Assembly (NCBI GenBank): GCA_934426825.1
Contig: CAKRYI010000012.1
Span: forward strand, 1-64,000
Direction of reading: 5' to 3'
DNA: 64,000 bases
From: an uncultured Acetatifactor sp.
GTDB taxonomy: Bacteria > Bacillota > Clostridia > Lachnospirales > Lachnospiraceae
Shown here: positions 40,302 to 49,124 of the stretch, one piece after another
Layout of the letters: each line of letters starts with the position of its first letter
How positions within the stretch are numbered: the stretch's first letter is position 1
Notes under the pieces: model-generated
Seen by the model: the letters and a program-made list of their open reading frames with translations, nothing else
What the model was told of the DNA's origin: nothing
Databases searched by the model: none
Position numbers and translations under genes: made by a program

Positions 40302-41189
40302 CTAAATCGGCATAAATTTTGACCACCAATCATCATAAGGTGTTTTAGGAATCCCCAATACATACGGTGTCACAATAATTTTCTTCAGTTTTACGTCTAT
40401 ATTTGTAATAATACCAAGTCCGGCAATATCTATCCATCCTCCTCTAAAATTTACGAAAGCTGTCGTTGTTGCCAACCAATTAGGGTCAATTGTTAAGTAC
40501 CTTCTTACCCCACCATTATCATTGTACAAATGTGCATCTTCTTCCAAATCGCCCTTCGGATAATATTTATTTTGCATAACTATATCTACAGTGGGCACAT
40601 TCTTCGTTCGGAATTTATCATTAATTTCTACAATCTGTCCTACACACAATTTCTGTAATTTTGTATTAAAAGGAACCGCATGAAAAGATAAAACATTCAT
40701 TAAACCGCTCACTTTAGACATTAAATAATTTAAATCCCATCCTAAACTATGTAAGCATTTCTCCTTTGGTACATTTCCCTCAAAGCTAATACCTTTTAGG
40801 GCTGCCAGAATTTCAATTCTCGGTATATTCATATAATAGATTTGAGAAAAATTTACTTTCCATGGCTCTCCTAAATTCATTCGCGCCCTTACTTCCTCTT
40901 CATGGGCTTTTTTATATTGGTGCACTAAGTCCTCCGGATATTTTTCAGGAAAATCATCAATTATTTTATGGTGTTCAGCACATAACAATATTAAATTCTC
41001 TTCGCCATCAATGTCTCCCCAAAAATCTGCTCTCCGCCTTGGTCCCCCTTCATTCCTTGCAACAATATGACATATTTCTCCTTGAATGTTCCCATCTTGT
41101 CCAATTAAATCTCTTTCACATCCCGAAAACGCGCATTTTCCTCCTGATTTTCCCCATAACATCTTTTTTGTTTTTTCAGTATAGCTCAT
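40302..41189 (-). CDS. HNH endonuclease-domain protein with long unknown C-terminal part
   Basis: 295 residues. Residues 1-85 form an HNH/treble-clef nuclease: zinc ligands in CAFSGC (Cys19, Cys24) and LLCAEHH (Cys70, His73), catalytic-type His41 in GEICHIVARNEGGPR and Asn65 in ENLILLC. Residues 90-295 match nothing I know. A nuclease head joined to an unknown sensor-like part is common in phage defence and restriction proteins. ATG 41189 follows GGAGGGTACAA. Confidence 0.8.
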   Translation of the reverse strand: MSYTEKTKKMLWGKSGGKCAFSGCERDLIGQDGNIQGEICHIVARNEGGPRRRADFWGDIDGEENLILLCAEHHKIIDDFPEKYPEDLVHQYKKAHEEEVRARMNLGEPWKVNFSQIYYMNIPRIEILAALKGISFEGNVPKEKCLHSLGWDLNYLMSKVSGLMNVLSFHAVPFNTKLQKLCVGQIVEINDKFRTKNVPTVDIVMQNKYYPKGDLEEDAHLYNDNGGVRRYLTIDPNWLATTTAFVNFRGGWIDIAGLGIITNIDVKLKKIIVTPYVLGIPKTPYDDWWSKFMPI

Positions 41190-41374
41190 TTGTACCCTCC
41201 CCAAAAGTTACTTTATGAAATTCGGTCAAGCCTACTTAAAATATTCTCTAAGTCGCAATTTCTATTCTGCCATCATACACTACTTCCCGCATATGAACTC
41301 TGTCAAAAAAATGTGTTTGTCGCATTGGCAGCAGTTTTTGTTATGAATATATACTATTATATTTTATTTTTGAG

Positions 41375-41480
41375 TTAACTATCAACCACTTCATTTTCAG
41401 GTTTATATTTGTCATTAAATAAATCTATATCATTATAAACCCACAGACTCTCTTCCTTTGCCTGACACGTAATCCTAGTT
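41375..41480 (-). pseudogene. Possible gene remnant in AT-rich intergenic DNA
   Basis: The 480-base gap 41190-41669 holds a short frame reading TCQAKEESLWVYNDIDLFND and ending NEVVDS then TAA (41377-41375). Upstream coding-like sequence is in another frame with stops. It resembles the tail of a decayed gene. Nothing else was seen in the gap except a terminator. Confidence 0.3.
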
Positions 41481-41591
41481 GTAAATCACTTCTGATGTTC
41501 CTATACTTTTAATTTTTAATCGTAATTTCTTTATTATCAATATACCCCAACACTATCCTACAAATCAAATACTTTTATTAGCTCTGTCCGC

Positions 41592-41624
41592 AAAAAACCT
41601 CCAAATCTTTTATAGACTTGGAGG
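41592..41624 (-). terminator. Terminator of the GNAT/GyrI-like operon
   Basis: Stem GCCTCCAAGTC/GATTTGGAGG followed on the minus strand by TTTTTT, about 45 bases past the stop at 41670. Confidence 0.85.
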
Positions 41625-41669
41625 CTTGGTTCCTAAGTTGCTTCTACTATCTGCGACTTGAAAATTAGG

Positions 41670-42314
41670 TCATTTGCAAACTTTTGTCTTTTTACAAGGA
41701 TGCCGTATAATGGTTTTCCACTTTTCCGGTGCCACCTTCCTTGCATCCGACATATAAATTTCATGGTGCAGACGTGTGCTGTTTATATCCGTTTCATAGC
41801 CCTGATCTTTCAAAAATGCATCCATGATTGCAACGGACTCAGGCTCCCTGTCAAAGGGTCCGACGTGCATCATTTGTACGCAAAGACCTTCTTCTATGGT
41901 CAAAAATTCTGCTTTTTTGCAATCTACCTTTTTCTTGCGGGTTGCAGTCTCTACCGCCCACTCAAAATCTTTCTTAGTCACAAAATCAGGCAATCGAATG
42001 ACAGAAATCCAATGAAAGGAATCTTTCCTTCCATAATCCACACCCTGAATATTTTCCTGCCACCAAAAGCCCTCCAACGGCGGGACAACATATTCAAAAA
42101 AGCCCTGTATTTTGTAATCTGTTTTATAACTCATTTTTAATGTGTATGCCACGGCATACAAAATTCCGATTGCCTGCTGGTATTCACCGTCCGGATTATT
42201 GGGGTTTCCCTGCCCCCAAACCGCAATATAATTTGCTTTTGGCACATTTACAATCTCCGGCTGGTTCTTGGGCATATAAAATTCTCTGTATTCTTTCTTA
42301 AAATCAAATGCCAT
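41670..42314 (-). CDS. GyrI-like small-molecule-binding domain protein
   Basis: 214 residues. It matches stand-alone GyrI-like proteins (IAVWGQGNPNN, YVVPPLEGFWW, SFHWISVIRLPDFV and GLCVQMMHVGPFDREP are family segments). Such proteins bind or hydrolyse small toxic molecules or act as sensors. It follows the GNAT gene by 5 bases. Start ATG 42314 after GGAGGTGTAAGCGGG. Confidence 0.85.
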   Translation of the reverse strand: MAFDFKKEYREFYMPKNQPEIVNVPKANYIAVWGQGNPNNPDGEYQQAIGILYAVAYTLKMSYKTDYKIQGFFEYVVPPLEGFWWQENIQGVDYGRKDSFHWISVIRLPDFVTKKDFEWAVETATRKKKVDCKKAEFLTIEEGLCVQMMHVGPFDREPESVAIMDAFLKDQGYETDINSTRLHHEIYMSDARKVAPEKWKTIIRHPCKKTKVCK

Positions 42315-42319
42315 CCCGC

Positions 42320-42886
42320 TTACACCTCCTTTACATAATAGGAGCCGTATTTCGTTCCGTCATGTCCTACCAAAAACTCATCCGCTAGACAGAACCCCGT
42401 CTGTTCCAAAGCCGCAATGCGCTCCTTTGCAATAGGTACTGCTTTCGTTGCTATTTTGTCACACCCAAACATTTCCTTTGTTTTCGGAAGAATAACCGCC
42501 AAAATATCCTCTATTACATTCTGTTTTTCGTAATCACTCCGCAAGTCAAGCCGGAGTAATCCGCATTGATTAAAATAGTCATCCGCTTTTCGGTTAAACA
42601 ACTCCATCGTACCGATTGCACTGTCTGATTTTTTATCTACAACAGCCCATCGCACATAATACCTTTTTTCGTACTCTTCCTTCCAAAAGGAAATTAAATT
42701 TTCTATTTCCTCTATGGATACAAAATAAAAACCATTGGCACAATTATCACTGTTAAAAAACGGTACGGCTGCTTCGTCCGAATATACCCGGAGCAAAGCC
42801 TCTGCATCTGTCTCTCTGTTGATTTCTCTCAGTAAAAATCCGGTGCTTTCCATAACGGGAATCTCGTCATATACATCCCTTTTCAT
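42320..42886 (-). CDS. GNAT family N-acetyltransferase
   Basis: 188 residues with a GNAT layout (VMESTGFLLREINRETDAEAL at the start, WAVVDKKSDSAIGTMELF in the centre, ALEQTGF near the end). The acceptor substrate is unknown. First gene of a pair with the GyrI-like protein, downstream of a WYL regulator on the same strand. Confidence 0.8.
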   Translation of the reverse strand: MKRDVYDEIPVMESTGFLLREINRETDAEALLRVYSDEAAVPFFNSDNCANGFYFVSIEEIENLISFWKEEYEKRYYVRWAVVDKKSDSAIGTMELFNRKADDYFNQCGLLRLDLRSDYEKQNVIEDILAVILPKTKEMFGCDKIATKAVPIAKERIAALEQTGFCLADEFLVGHDGTKYGSYYVKEV

Positions 42887-42909
42887 TCTTTTAGTAACCC
42901 TCCTATTCT

Positions 42910-42946
42910 AATATGTGTAGCAGCATTTTCTTCTGCTGCACATATT
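42910..42946. promoter_or_regulatory. Inverted repeat in the leader of the GNAT operon
   Basis: AATATGTGTAGCAG and CTGCTGCACATATT (14-bp arms, one mismatch, 9-base spacer). No T run follows, so it is either an operator or an mRNA leader hairpin. It lies 24 bases upstream of the GNAT start. Confidence 0.5.
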
Positions 42947-42956
42947 ATCTCACGCA

Positions 42957-42982
42957 AACTATGACATATGTGTGTCATAGTT
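42957..42982. promoter_or_regulatory. Palindrome at the WYL gene stop codon
   Basis: AACTATGACA and its perfect complement with a 6-base spacer overlap the WYL stop. A TAATAT -10-like box lies just downstream on the minus strand. It is a good candidate operator for the WYL protein on the GNAT/GyrI-like pair. Confidence 0.5.
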
Positions 42983-43895
42983 TCCCGTATAAAAAAAGAA
43001 TTTCTTCCGCACGCTTTACTACACTCTCTTTTATATGCTCCGGTTCTATGATTTCAACCTCTTTTCCCTGTGACAATACAACACCTATCCACCATTGTTC
43101 GTTCTCAACCACCTGAATTTCCATAATGGCTGAGCCGTCAACCTGCAGTTCAAGCACTTTCCCATGCAAATATTCTTTTATCCTGTGTATCGCATTGCCA
43201 TGACAGCACAACCGGATGGTTGTAGATATATCTTTTTTCTGATAGGTATTGTCACATTCCTGCAATATCTCTTCTGCCGGCATATGCTCTTTGGAAAATG
43301 CTTCTTCCGTTACGAAAACACCTTCCATGCGAACCAGCTTATAAATGCGATAATCCCGTTTTTCCTTATCGTATGCCAGCATATACCAACTATACCACCG
43401 ATAAATAACGGCAACCGGTTCTACGCAGTGCTGCTTCGTTTCGCCCATGTTGTTTGTGTAAGAAAACATAAGTACCTGTCTGTTTCTTACCGCCTCCTGC
43501 AACACTTGGAGCACAGTTCCGTTGCCCTCTCTCAATGCAGAAAAATCCAAAATGATTCCCGTGTTCCCCGGTTTCGATATTGCAGATATTTTTTCATAAA
43601 TATCTTCCGCAATGGGACTTTGGGTGACCGTCTTTAATCCCTGAATCGCTGTCGCTATATATGCGTACTCATCCTCCGACGCCAGTTGGGTGTTCATTTT
43701 GAATTGATTTAAAATTTCATATCCTCCATTGACTCCTGTCAGTGCACAAATAGGGATACCCGCCTGACACAGTGCATCTATATCCCTTTGAATCGTTCTC
43801 ACAGATACCTCGAAATGCTTTGCGAGCTCCGACGCTGAGGTTCTGCCATGATTCAGCAGATACAGTGTCAGTGCATATAATCTGTCTGTTTTCAT
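42975..43895 (-). CDS. YafY-type HTH and WYL domain transcriptional regulator
   Basis: 306 residues. N-terminal winged helix (TSASELAKHFEVSVRTIQRD, the classic DeoR/YafY-type helix-turn-helix), GVNGGYEI loop, a WYL domain (YRWYSWYMLAYDKEKRDYRIY) and a C-terminal WCX-type segment. WYL domains bind nucleotides or small ligands. It probably controls the GNAT and GyrI-like genes 89 bases downstream. Confidence 0.9.
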   Translation of the reverse strand: MKTDRLYALTLYLLNHGRTSASELAKHFEVSVRTIQRDIDALCQAGIPICALTGVNGGYEILNQFKMNTQLASEDEYAYIATAIQGLKTVTQSPIAEDIYEKISAISKPGNTGIILDFSALREGNGTVLQVLQEAVRNRQVLMFSYTNNMGETKQHCVEPVAVIYRWYSWYMLAYDKEKRDYRIYKLVRMEGVFVTEEAFSKEHMPAEEILQECDNTYQKKDISTTIRLCCHGNAIHRIKEYLHGKVLELQVDGSAIMEIQVVENEQWWIGVVLSQGKEVEIIEPEHIKESVVKRAEEILFLYGKL

Positions 43896-43924
43896 TACAC
43901 CTCACCTATAATCCATCTGTTTTT

Positions 43925-43997
43925 CAAATGTCACCGTCTGTTCTTTCATAATAATCTTTCCGACCTTATGACTATAGTTTGACAGTGCCTTCTCCCC
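43925..43997 (-). pseudogene. Fragment of a paralogue of the 39226-39459 gene
   Basis: The bases are close to those at about 39267-39340. On the minus strand they encode LSNYSHKVGKIIMKEQTVTF, against LLNYGYRVGKISMKEQTVTF in the intact gene. There is no start and only about 25 codons remain. Confidence 0.7.
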
Positions 43998-44054
43998 TCT
44001 TTATATTACACCCGCACTCCCCACACGAAAACCACTTCTTAACGTATGTTTAAA

Positions 44055-45386
44055 CTATATTTTTTCACTGACATATATTGAAATCTTTGATTGGATTACA
44101 TCCACAGTTTCTTCCAGACTTTTTTCTCCGTTAAAATAATATTCCGCCTCTTCTAAGAAAACATTATAAATTTTAGGTTCCATATGACTGGCAATCTCTG
44201 CCCCTTCTATCAGAGAAATCAGTCGTTTTGCCTGTTCAGCAGAAATACAATAAATGTCAATTTTCTCTTCTCCTTCAAAAATGACTTCCTGTTTTACTAC
44301 CGGTTGCTGTGTTCCGTCCGCTTGCATTTCATATTCAATCTCTAATGCCTGATCGATTTGTTTTTCTAATACCTCCCGGCACATAGGAAATCCTGATGCC
44401 AATTCTTCTTGTCCCGGCACACTTAAGCATTGAGAAATAAAACTCCATGCCGCTTCTTTATGCGAACTATTTCTACTAATGGCAAGCGTGGAACCACAGG
44501 ATTGAATCATCGTACCGCTGGTTCCTTCTACCGGAAAACCAATAAAAGTTATCTCCTGCTCATTAAAAATATATTCGACCTTACACATATCATAAACCGA
44601 ACGTATATTTACCGGCAAGAGTAAAGCCCCATCTTCTAAAAAAATTTGTTTTGTCGAAAAATCCTCTGTAATTTCCAAGCGCTCAGGAAATTGGTTGCAA
44701 AACCGTAATACATCACTAAATTCCTTTCCGTCAAAATTACACTCTCCGGTTTCCCAGTTTATATAATATTCCATGCTGCCGGCTAAAATTGTACCTAAAA
44801 CATCCTTTTTAAAGGCGCCCGGATATAAGAGTCGTTCCTTCGCCTGACCTTGATAGCAATCCATCATCTCCTCGATAGACCAGCTGCTATGCCCTTCTAA
44901 GTTTTGTGCAGTTCCCACAAAACTTTTTAATGTAAAGCTAAGCGGTATTGCATACAACTTTTCTTCATAGGAAAAAGCATTTAGCACATTTTCAAAATAC
45001 TTGTTTTCCTCCTCACCCATGTAGGAAAATAAATCTTCCGTATATCCTCCCACTATATCACTGGTTGTAAATCCGCTTCCAAAATCAATGATGTCCGGTC
45101 CCTTTCCCAATGCAATTTCTCTTTGCAGCAAAAGAATTCCATCCTCGTCCGGTTGTTCGGATCTCTCATAGCTTTTCATTTCAATTTGATATTCATGTTG
45201 TCCTTGATTGTATCTCGCCACTTGTTCCCGTATATACGGAGTATCATCAAAGGACGCCAGTACCAGAACGTTTTGCTTTGCAGCTTCTTTTCCTGTATCA
45301 TTCCCACACGCGGTCAAACTCAATGATAACACTAAAAAACATGTCATTGTTAGTATTGTGTTAATTTTATTTATATATAATCTCAA
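44055..45386 (-). CDS. Lipoprotein, extracellular solute-binding protein type 1
   Basis: About 443 residues. A lipoprotein signal (LVLSLSLTAC, lipobox Cys) is followed by a two-lobed periplasmic-binding fold (GKGPDIIDFGSG, KLYAIPLSFTLKSFVGT, HKEAAWSFISQCLS are ABC sugar-binding-protein segments). No permease or ATPase gene is near, so it may be an orphan binding protein or sensor. TTG 45386, 7 nt after GGGAAGG, gives the best signal peptide; ATG 45413 is an alternative. Last gene after agrD-agrB, the SH3-like gene and the next lipoprotein. Confidence 0.82.
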   Translation of the reverse strand: MRLYINKINTILTMTCFLVLSLSLTACGNDTGKEAAKQNVLVLASFDDTPYIREQVARYNQGQHEYQIEMKSYERSEQPDEDGILLLQREIALGKGPDIIDFGSGFTTSDIVGGYTEDLFSYMGEEENKYFENVLNAFSYEEKLYAIPLSFTLKSFVGTAQNLEGHSSWSIEEMMDCYQGQAKERLLYPGAFKKDVLGTILAGSMEYYINWETGECNFDGKEFSDVLRFCNQFPERLEITEDFSTKQIFLEDGALLLPVNIRSVYDMCKVEYIFNEQEITFIGFPVEGTSGTMIQSCGSTLAISRNSSHKEAAWSFISQCLSVPGQEELASGFPMCREVLEKQIDQALEIEYEMQADGTQQPVVKQEVIFEGEEKIDIYCISAEQAKRLISLIEGAEIASHMEPKIYNVFLEEAEYYFNGEKSLEETVDVIQSKISIYVSEKI

Positions 45387-45445
45387 AAAATATCCTTCCC
45401 TTTCCTTGAACATCTGGCAATTTCATTCCCCTTTAAAATCAACCT

Positions 45446-46480
45446 TTATTTTCCTGCCGGTATATAGTAGAAAATAGTTTCCCCGTTTTGCTGCTCCATA
45501 ATACAGGCACGTCCGTCCGCAAGAATGCCATAGCCGGCTATTTCTGTTCCGCTTACGGGCAAATCTGTGCCTGATATTCGATTCTCTATATCATTTTCAT
45601 TGCAGGCAAATACACCGCTCTCTTTATTTATAATTAATACTTCCGTGTCCGTTCCGGAAAAAACACCTGCATAAATTGCCGTAGAAGAAGGGAGCTGTAT
45701 ATCACTTGTACGAAAACTGTCTTTTTCCAATTTTGCTAACTTTCTGTCCCCATTATCATTTTGATAGGTACAGTAGATACTTCCTGATTTTCCGATTCCG
45801 ATTCCCTCTATCCAGCCCTCGCATATAGTAGCCTTTCCTTTTGTTCCATCGTTTAATATCTGAACCATTTCTTTTTCATTTTCAATATAATAATTTCCTT
45901 CTAAATCAGCCGCAAAACAAAAAGGTCTTTTTCTCTCCGATGAAAACAAATCCGATACATTTATCTCCTTTACACATTGACCCTCGCTATCAACAACTGT
46001 AATGAAACTCTTTTCATATGTAATCCGGTCAAAACTCTGACCATCTAATTCAATTTCTTCCACACTCATCCACAGTATATGGCATTGTCCGTACTTATCA
46101 ACGAACATATTAAACGGACGCATCCCCTCATCCATTTCCACAACAAATTCTTCAAATCTTTCATCTTCTTTTTCCATATACCCAAGAAAATAATTACCAT
46201 CTTCCTTTATTCCGCAAACATATAACATGTTTCCACCTGTGGCAAATATAGACTTGGTAAAACTTTCTCCCGCATAATTAGTCGTAACATTCTTATCCGA
46301 TATTTCCGTATCTGTTACTTCCATAACTTCTTCTGTTTTTTCATCTGCCGAAGTTTCTGTTTGTACACTTTCAGCATGACTCTGGAGCGTATTGGACTTT
46401 TCTGCCGTATTCTCCCCACACCCGGCAAAAAATATCATCATGGCAAAAATAACAAACATGTATGCTGTCTTTTTTTTCAT
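45446..46480 (-). CDS. Lipoprotein with beta-propeller-like repeats
   Basis: 344 residues. Signal and lipobox IFFAGC, then an acidic/threonine-rich linker, then repeated segments of about 40-45 residues with the pattern hydrophobic strand plus G or D turn (DKYGQCHILWMS, DLEGNYYIENE, GKSGSIYCTY, LADGRACIME), like a small beta-propeller. Function unknown. The next gene is a lipoprotein of the solute-binding type 32 bases or more downstream. In other Lachnospiraceae such domains can be parts of one protein, so this may be a split architecture (inference). Confidence 0.75.
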   Translation of the reverse strand: MKKKTAYMFVIFAMMIFFAGCGENTAEKSNTLQSHAESVQTETSADEKTEEVMEVTDTEISDKNVTTNYAGESFTKSIFATGGNMLYVCGIKEDGNYFLGYMEKEDERFEEFVVEMDEGMRPFNMFVDKYGQCHILWMSVEEIELDGQSFDRITYEKSFITVVDSEGQCVKEINVSDLFSSERKRPFCFAADLEGNYYIENEKEMVQILNDGTKGKATICEGWIEGIGIGKSGSIYCTYQNDNGDRKLAKLEKDSFRTSDIQLPSSTAIYAGVFSGTDTEVLIINKESGVFACNENDIENRISGTDLPVSGTEIAGYGILADGRACIMEQQNGETIFYYIPAGK

Positions 46481-46500
46481 AGCTGTTGTCTCCTTAAATT

Positions 46501-46527
46501 AAAGCTGCTACAGCTCGTAGCAGCTTT
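46501..46527 (-). other. Intercistronic hairpin
   Basis: AAAGCTGCTAC and complement (11 bp) with a 5-base loop between the SH3-like and lipoprotein genes. No T run. It may lower downstream expression or protect mRNA ends. Confidence 0.55.
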
Positions 46528-46532
46528 ATAAA

Positions 46533-46847
46533 TTATGGATTATATCTTGTATAATGATGATCCACATAACCATAGGTTCCTGTTTTGATTCTCTTCATAT
46601 AGTTATATTCCGGATCGGAACCAAAGATATCAGGATAATAACTTATCTTCTCTCCATCGTACATCAGCTCTAAAACAGCACCACCTGTCCACCCTTCTTG
46701 TCTTAACCTTACGCCATTTCCATTCACATATTTAGTCTGTGCTGCATTTACTGCTGCATTAACCGGAACAGATGGTATGACTGAAAGCAGTGTAACCACC
46801 ATAGAAAAACAAATCATCAACCTTTTTACTAACTTCATCTTCTTCAT
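46533..46847 (-). CDS. Small secreted SH3-like protein
   Basis: 104 residues. A signal peptide (KKMKLVKRLMICFSMVVTLL, cleavage after VNA) is followed by an SH3-type core with YVNGNGVRLRQEGWTGGAVL and GTYGYVDHHYTRY. Such domains bind peptidoglycan or peptides. It lies 77 bases after agrB on the same strand. Start ATG 46847 after GGGAGTTATTTAC. Confidence 0.75.
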   Translation of the reverse strand: MKKMKLVKRLMICFSMVVTLLSVIPSVPVNAAVNAAQTKYVNGNGVRLRQEGWTGGAVLELMYDGEKISYYPDIFGSDPEYNYMKRIKTGTYGYVDHHYTRYNP

Positions 46848-46924
46848 GTAAATAACTCCCTTCATACTACTACAAAATACTTGTGTCAATTATTAGTAAC
46901 AATATTGTTCAACCGATATAAAGT

Positions 46925-47491
46925 TTACCGCACCTCCCATCCATAAAATATCGGTGAAATTGTAACTGCTTCTATGAATAATGGCATCGCAATAAGCCAT
47001 CTCATATTTAATTCCGGATAACAAAACAAGAGCAACACCGCAATTCCTGTAACAATAAGACTTCCTATTCTTTTTCTGACTAAAATTTTAGAATCATAAA
47101 TTGGATTAACCTTCGAATTACGTGGCGCATACCGAACCATTTCATATACGGAATACACCGATATTACTCCCCAAATCCACTTGGAAAAATTCTCATCCAC
47201 CCTGAACATAAAGATTGGGCACATACAAATAAATAACATAACACAAAAGCATCCCAAATCTGTCTTACAATGAACGCCGCCCGCAAAATGTCTAATACCG
47301 CAAAACACAGACAACGCAACTACTACTTCTTGAAAATATCCAATGACATATCCTATCATGAAAATCATGATTACCTTTAGAAAAGTGTTTAATATAAGCT
47401 GAATCCCATACTTAACGATAGGATATTCTTCTTCAGCAAACTGATAATTCTGCTTACACCACTCTATAATCTTGTCACTAATTTTCTTCAT
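46925..47491 (-). CDS. agrB: AgrB-type autoinducer peptide protease
   Basis: 188 residues with about five membrane helices. The AgrB cysteine-protease centre is present as GIRHFAGGVHC (Arg67, His68 and Cys75, with the family spacing of seven between His and Cys). It cleaves and cyclises the AgrD precursor at the membrane. Its start overlaps agrD by 14 bases. Confidence 0.93.
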   Translation of the reverse strand: MKKISDKIIEWCKQNYQFAEEEYPIVKYGIQLILNTFLKVIMIFMIGYVIGYFQEVVVALSVFCGIRHFAGGVHCKTDLGCFCVMLFICMCPIFMFRVDENFSKWIWGVISVYSVYEMVRYAPRNSKVNPIYDSKILVRKRIGSLIVTGIAVLLLFCYPELNMRWLIAMPLFIEAVTISPIFYGWEVR

Positions 47492-47645
47492 GTTTTTCCA
47501 TTAAGACCCGTAATTCTTTCGGGACTTCCACCTCATGCACTCCACACGGAAAGCTTTTTCCTACAGAATGATATGCCTTGTTGATTGCTAACTCCACCAA
47601 TTTTCTTGCAATTTTAGTTTTTAATCTTTTATCTTTCATTTTCAT
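47478..47645 (-). CDS. agrD: AgrD-type cyclic autoinducer peptide precursor
   Basis: 55 residues. A basic amphipathic N-terminal helix (KLVELAINKAYHSVGKS) leads to a Cys (Cys34) and then EVEVPKELRVL, which matches the AgrB recognition tail seen in staphylococcal AgrD. The thiolactone ring would start at Cys34 (CGVH...), though the exact cleavage point cannot be set from sequence: only three residues lie between Cys and EVEV, fewer than in Staphylococcus. Overlap with agrB supports the call. ATG 47645 chosen; TTG 47660 possible. Confidence 0.85.
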   Translation of the reverse strand: MKMKDKRLKTKIARKLVELAINKAYHSVGKSFPCGVHEVEVPKELRVLMEKHEEN

Positions 47646-47711
47646 AGTGCTTTTTTCCAATCTTAAGTTATTGCATTACTTTATTATATTTGTTACACTG
47701 TCTCTAGTGAT

Positions 47712-47740
47712 TAAATATAAATTACCACAAGTTCTGTCAA
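47712..47740 (-). promoter_or_regulatory. Promoter of agrDB
   Basis: TTGACA (47740-47735) and TATTTA (47717-47712) with a 17-bp spacer, in the 159-base region between the divergent agrD and agrC genes. A second -10-like TATAAT lies nearer agrD without a clear -35. No standard paired AgrA sites could be made out. Confidence 0.7.
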
Positions 47741-47804
47741 TAAAACCATTTTCTTCCTATTCGTATTGTTTTGTGACATGAACGTAATTTTAGCGAGGCT
47801 TTTC

Positions 47805-49097
47805 ATGAATATTTTGATATACTTATTAAGTACTGTATATATGGGCATTGGTTTTACCGGTCTCCTCTTCCATAAAATGAAACCATTTTTCTACTTTCTA
47901 TTAACCGTACACCTTTTCATAGTGAATGCAGCATTAAGTCCACTAATAGGTCAGTTCGTCACCCTTCCATTAGTGGTAATTTCTATTACCATTATCTATT
48001 GGGGATGTAATAGAAATATCTGGGAGGTAATCTTTTCTCTAACGGGGTACCTGTTCGCAGTATTACTAAATCATTTGGCAACCGTTCCTCTGACACTCCT
48101 GAATATTCCTATGAAGGATATCCAGACGGAATATCCGATTCCCTTTCTCCTCACGATGTGCATAGGAACCATATGTATTCAACTTCCGTTCAAAAAATAC
48201 TGCTTACACCCCAAACTCCCTTTCCTTCATGAATGTCCTAAGAAATTGCAGTTTATTTTTCTGTTACAACTTTTAGTGTGTGTAATATTAATTACTGTCA
48301 ACTTTATATATGGTGAATATACAGGCTACCCCATAGAAGTCCTGTCCTTTAATGGTATTGTTGTTTCCATTTTTACTATATTCACCTTATTCCTATTCTA
48401 TTGTTTATACCAGCTTCTTCAGGAAAACTATGAGTTAAAATTGCATCAAAAAGAACAGGAAGCAATGAAAGATTATACCGAGAAAATGGAATGCTTCTAT
48501 GAAGAATTTCGAACTTTCCGGCATGACTATAAAAATATACTTTCCACCTTAGGATACTATATAGAAGAACAAAATATATCCCAGCTACAGTCCTATTTTC
48601 AAGAAAAAATATTGCCTTTCGGAGAAGCATTATCCTCTGACAAATTTGCCATGGGTAAACTTCATCAGATTGAAATACCGGCAATCAAAAGCATCCTTTA
48701 TGCCAAATTACTCTCTGCTCTGAATAAAGGCATACCCATTACCTTGGAAATAACTGACACGTTAAAGAACATCGGCATGGATGAGTTAGACATATCCCGT
48801 ATCCTTGGAATTCTTTTGGACAATGCTTTGGAAGCATCCGTTCAAACTGAGGATAAACTTTTTTCAGTTACTATCGTGGTTACCGATACAACTGTTCTAT
48901 TCTCCATCATAAACAGTTGTCCCTTCATACAAGTACCACTCTCTAAACTATCAGAAAAGGGATATACCAGCAAAAAAATGCACGACGGTCTAGGGCTTTA
49001 TACCGTACAAAATATTGTTGCCGCTCTGGACAATGTCTCCTATATCATGCAGTACGATGGTCTTTTCCGACAGACACTTGAAATTTCAGATTCATAA
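47805..49097 (+). CDS. agrC: AgrC-type sensor histidine kinase
   Basis: 430 residues. Six or seven membrane helices in the first 190, then the phosphoacceptor segment FRTFRHDYKNIL (His240) and a GHKL ATPase with LLDNALEAS and GLGLYTVQNIV. It would sense the AgrD-derived peptide and phosphorylate the regulator encoded next. ATG 47805 follows GCGAGG; starts at 47766 (TTG) or 47778 (ATG) have no ribosome site. Confidence 0.93.
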   Translation: MNILIYLLSTVYMGIGFTGLLFHKMKPFFYFLLTVHLFIVNAALSPLIGQFVTLPLVVISITIIYWGCNRNIWEVIFSLTGYLFAVLLNHLATVPLTLLNIPMKDIQTEYPIPFLLTMCIGTICIQLPFKKYCLHPKLPFLHECPKKLQFIFLLQLLVCVILITVNFIYGEYTGYPIEVLSFNGIVVSIFTIFTLFLFYCLYQLLQENYELKLHQKEQEAMKDYTEKMECFYEEFRTFRHDYKNILSTLGYYIEEQNISQLQSYFQEKILPFGEALSSDKFAMGKLHQIEIPAIKSILYAKLLSALNKGIPITLEITDTLKNIGMDELDISRILGILLDNALEASVQTEDKLFSVTIVVTDTTVLFSIINSCPFIQVPLSKLSEKGYTSKKMHDGLGLYTVQNIVAALDNVSYIMQYDGLFRQTLEISDS

Positions 49098-49124
49098 TAC
49101 CAAATAACGAAAGAAGGTCCTCTA

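Noticed and set aside
46861..46889. Promoter TTGACA-17-TATGAA before the SH3-like gene
   Set aside because: The start point would fall beyond the ribosome site and leave only about 7 bases of leader, so it is unlikely to drive this gene.
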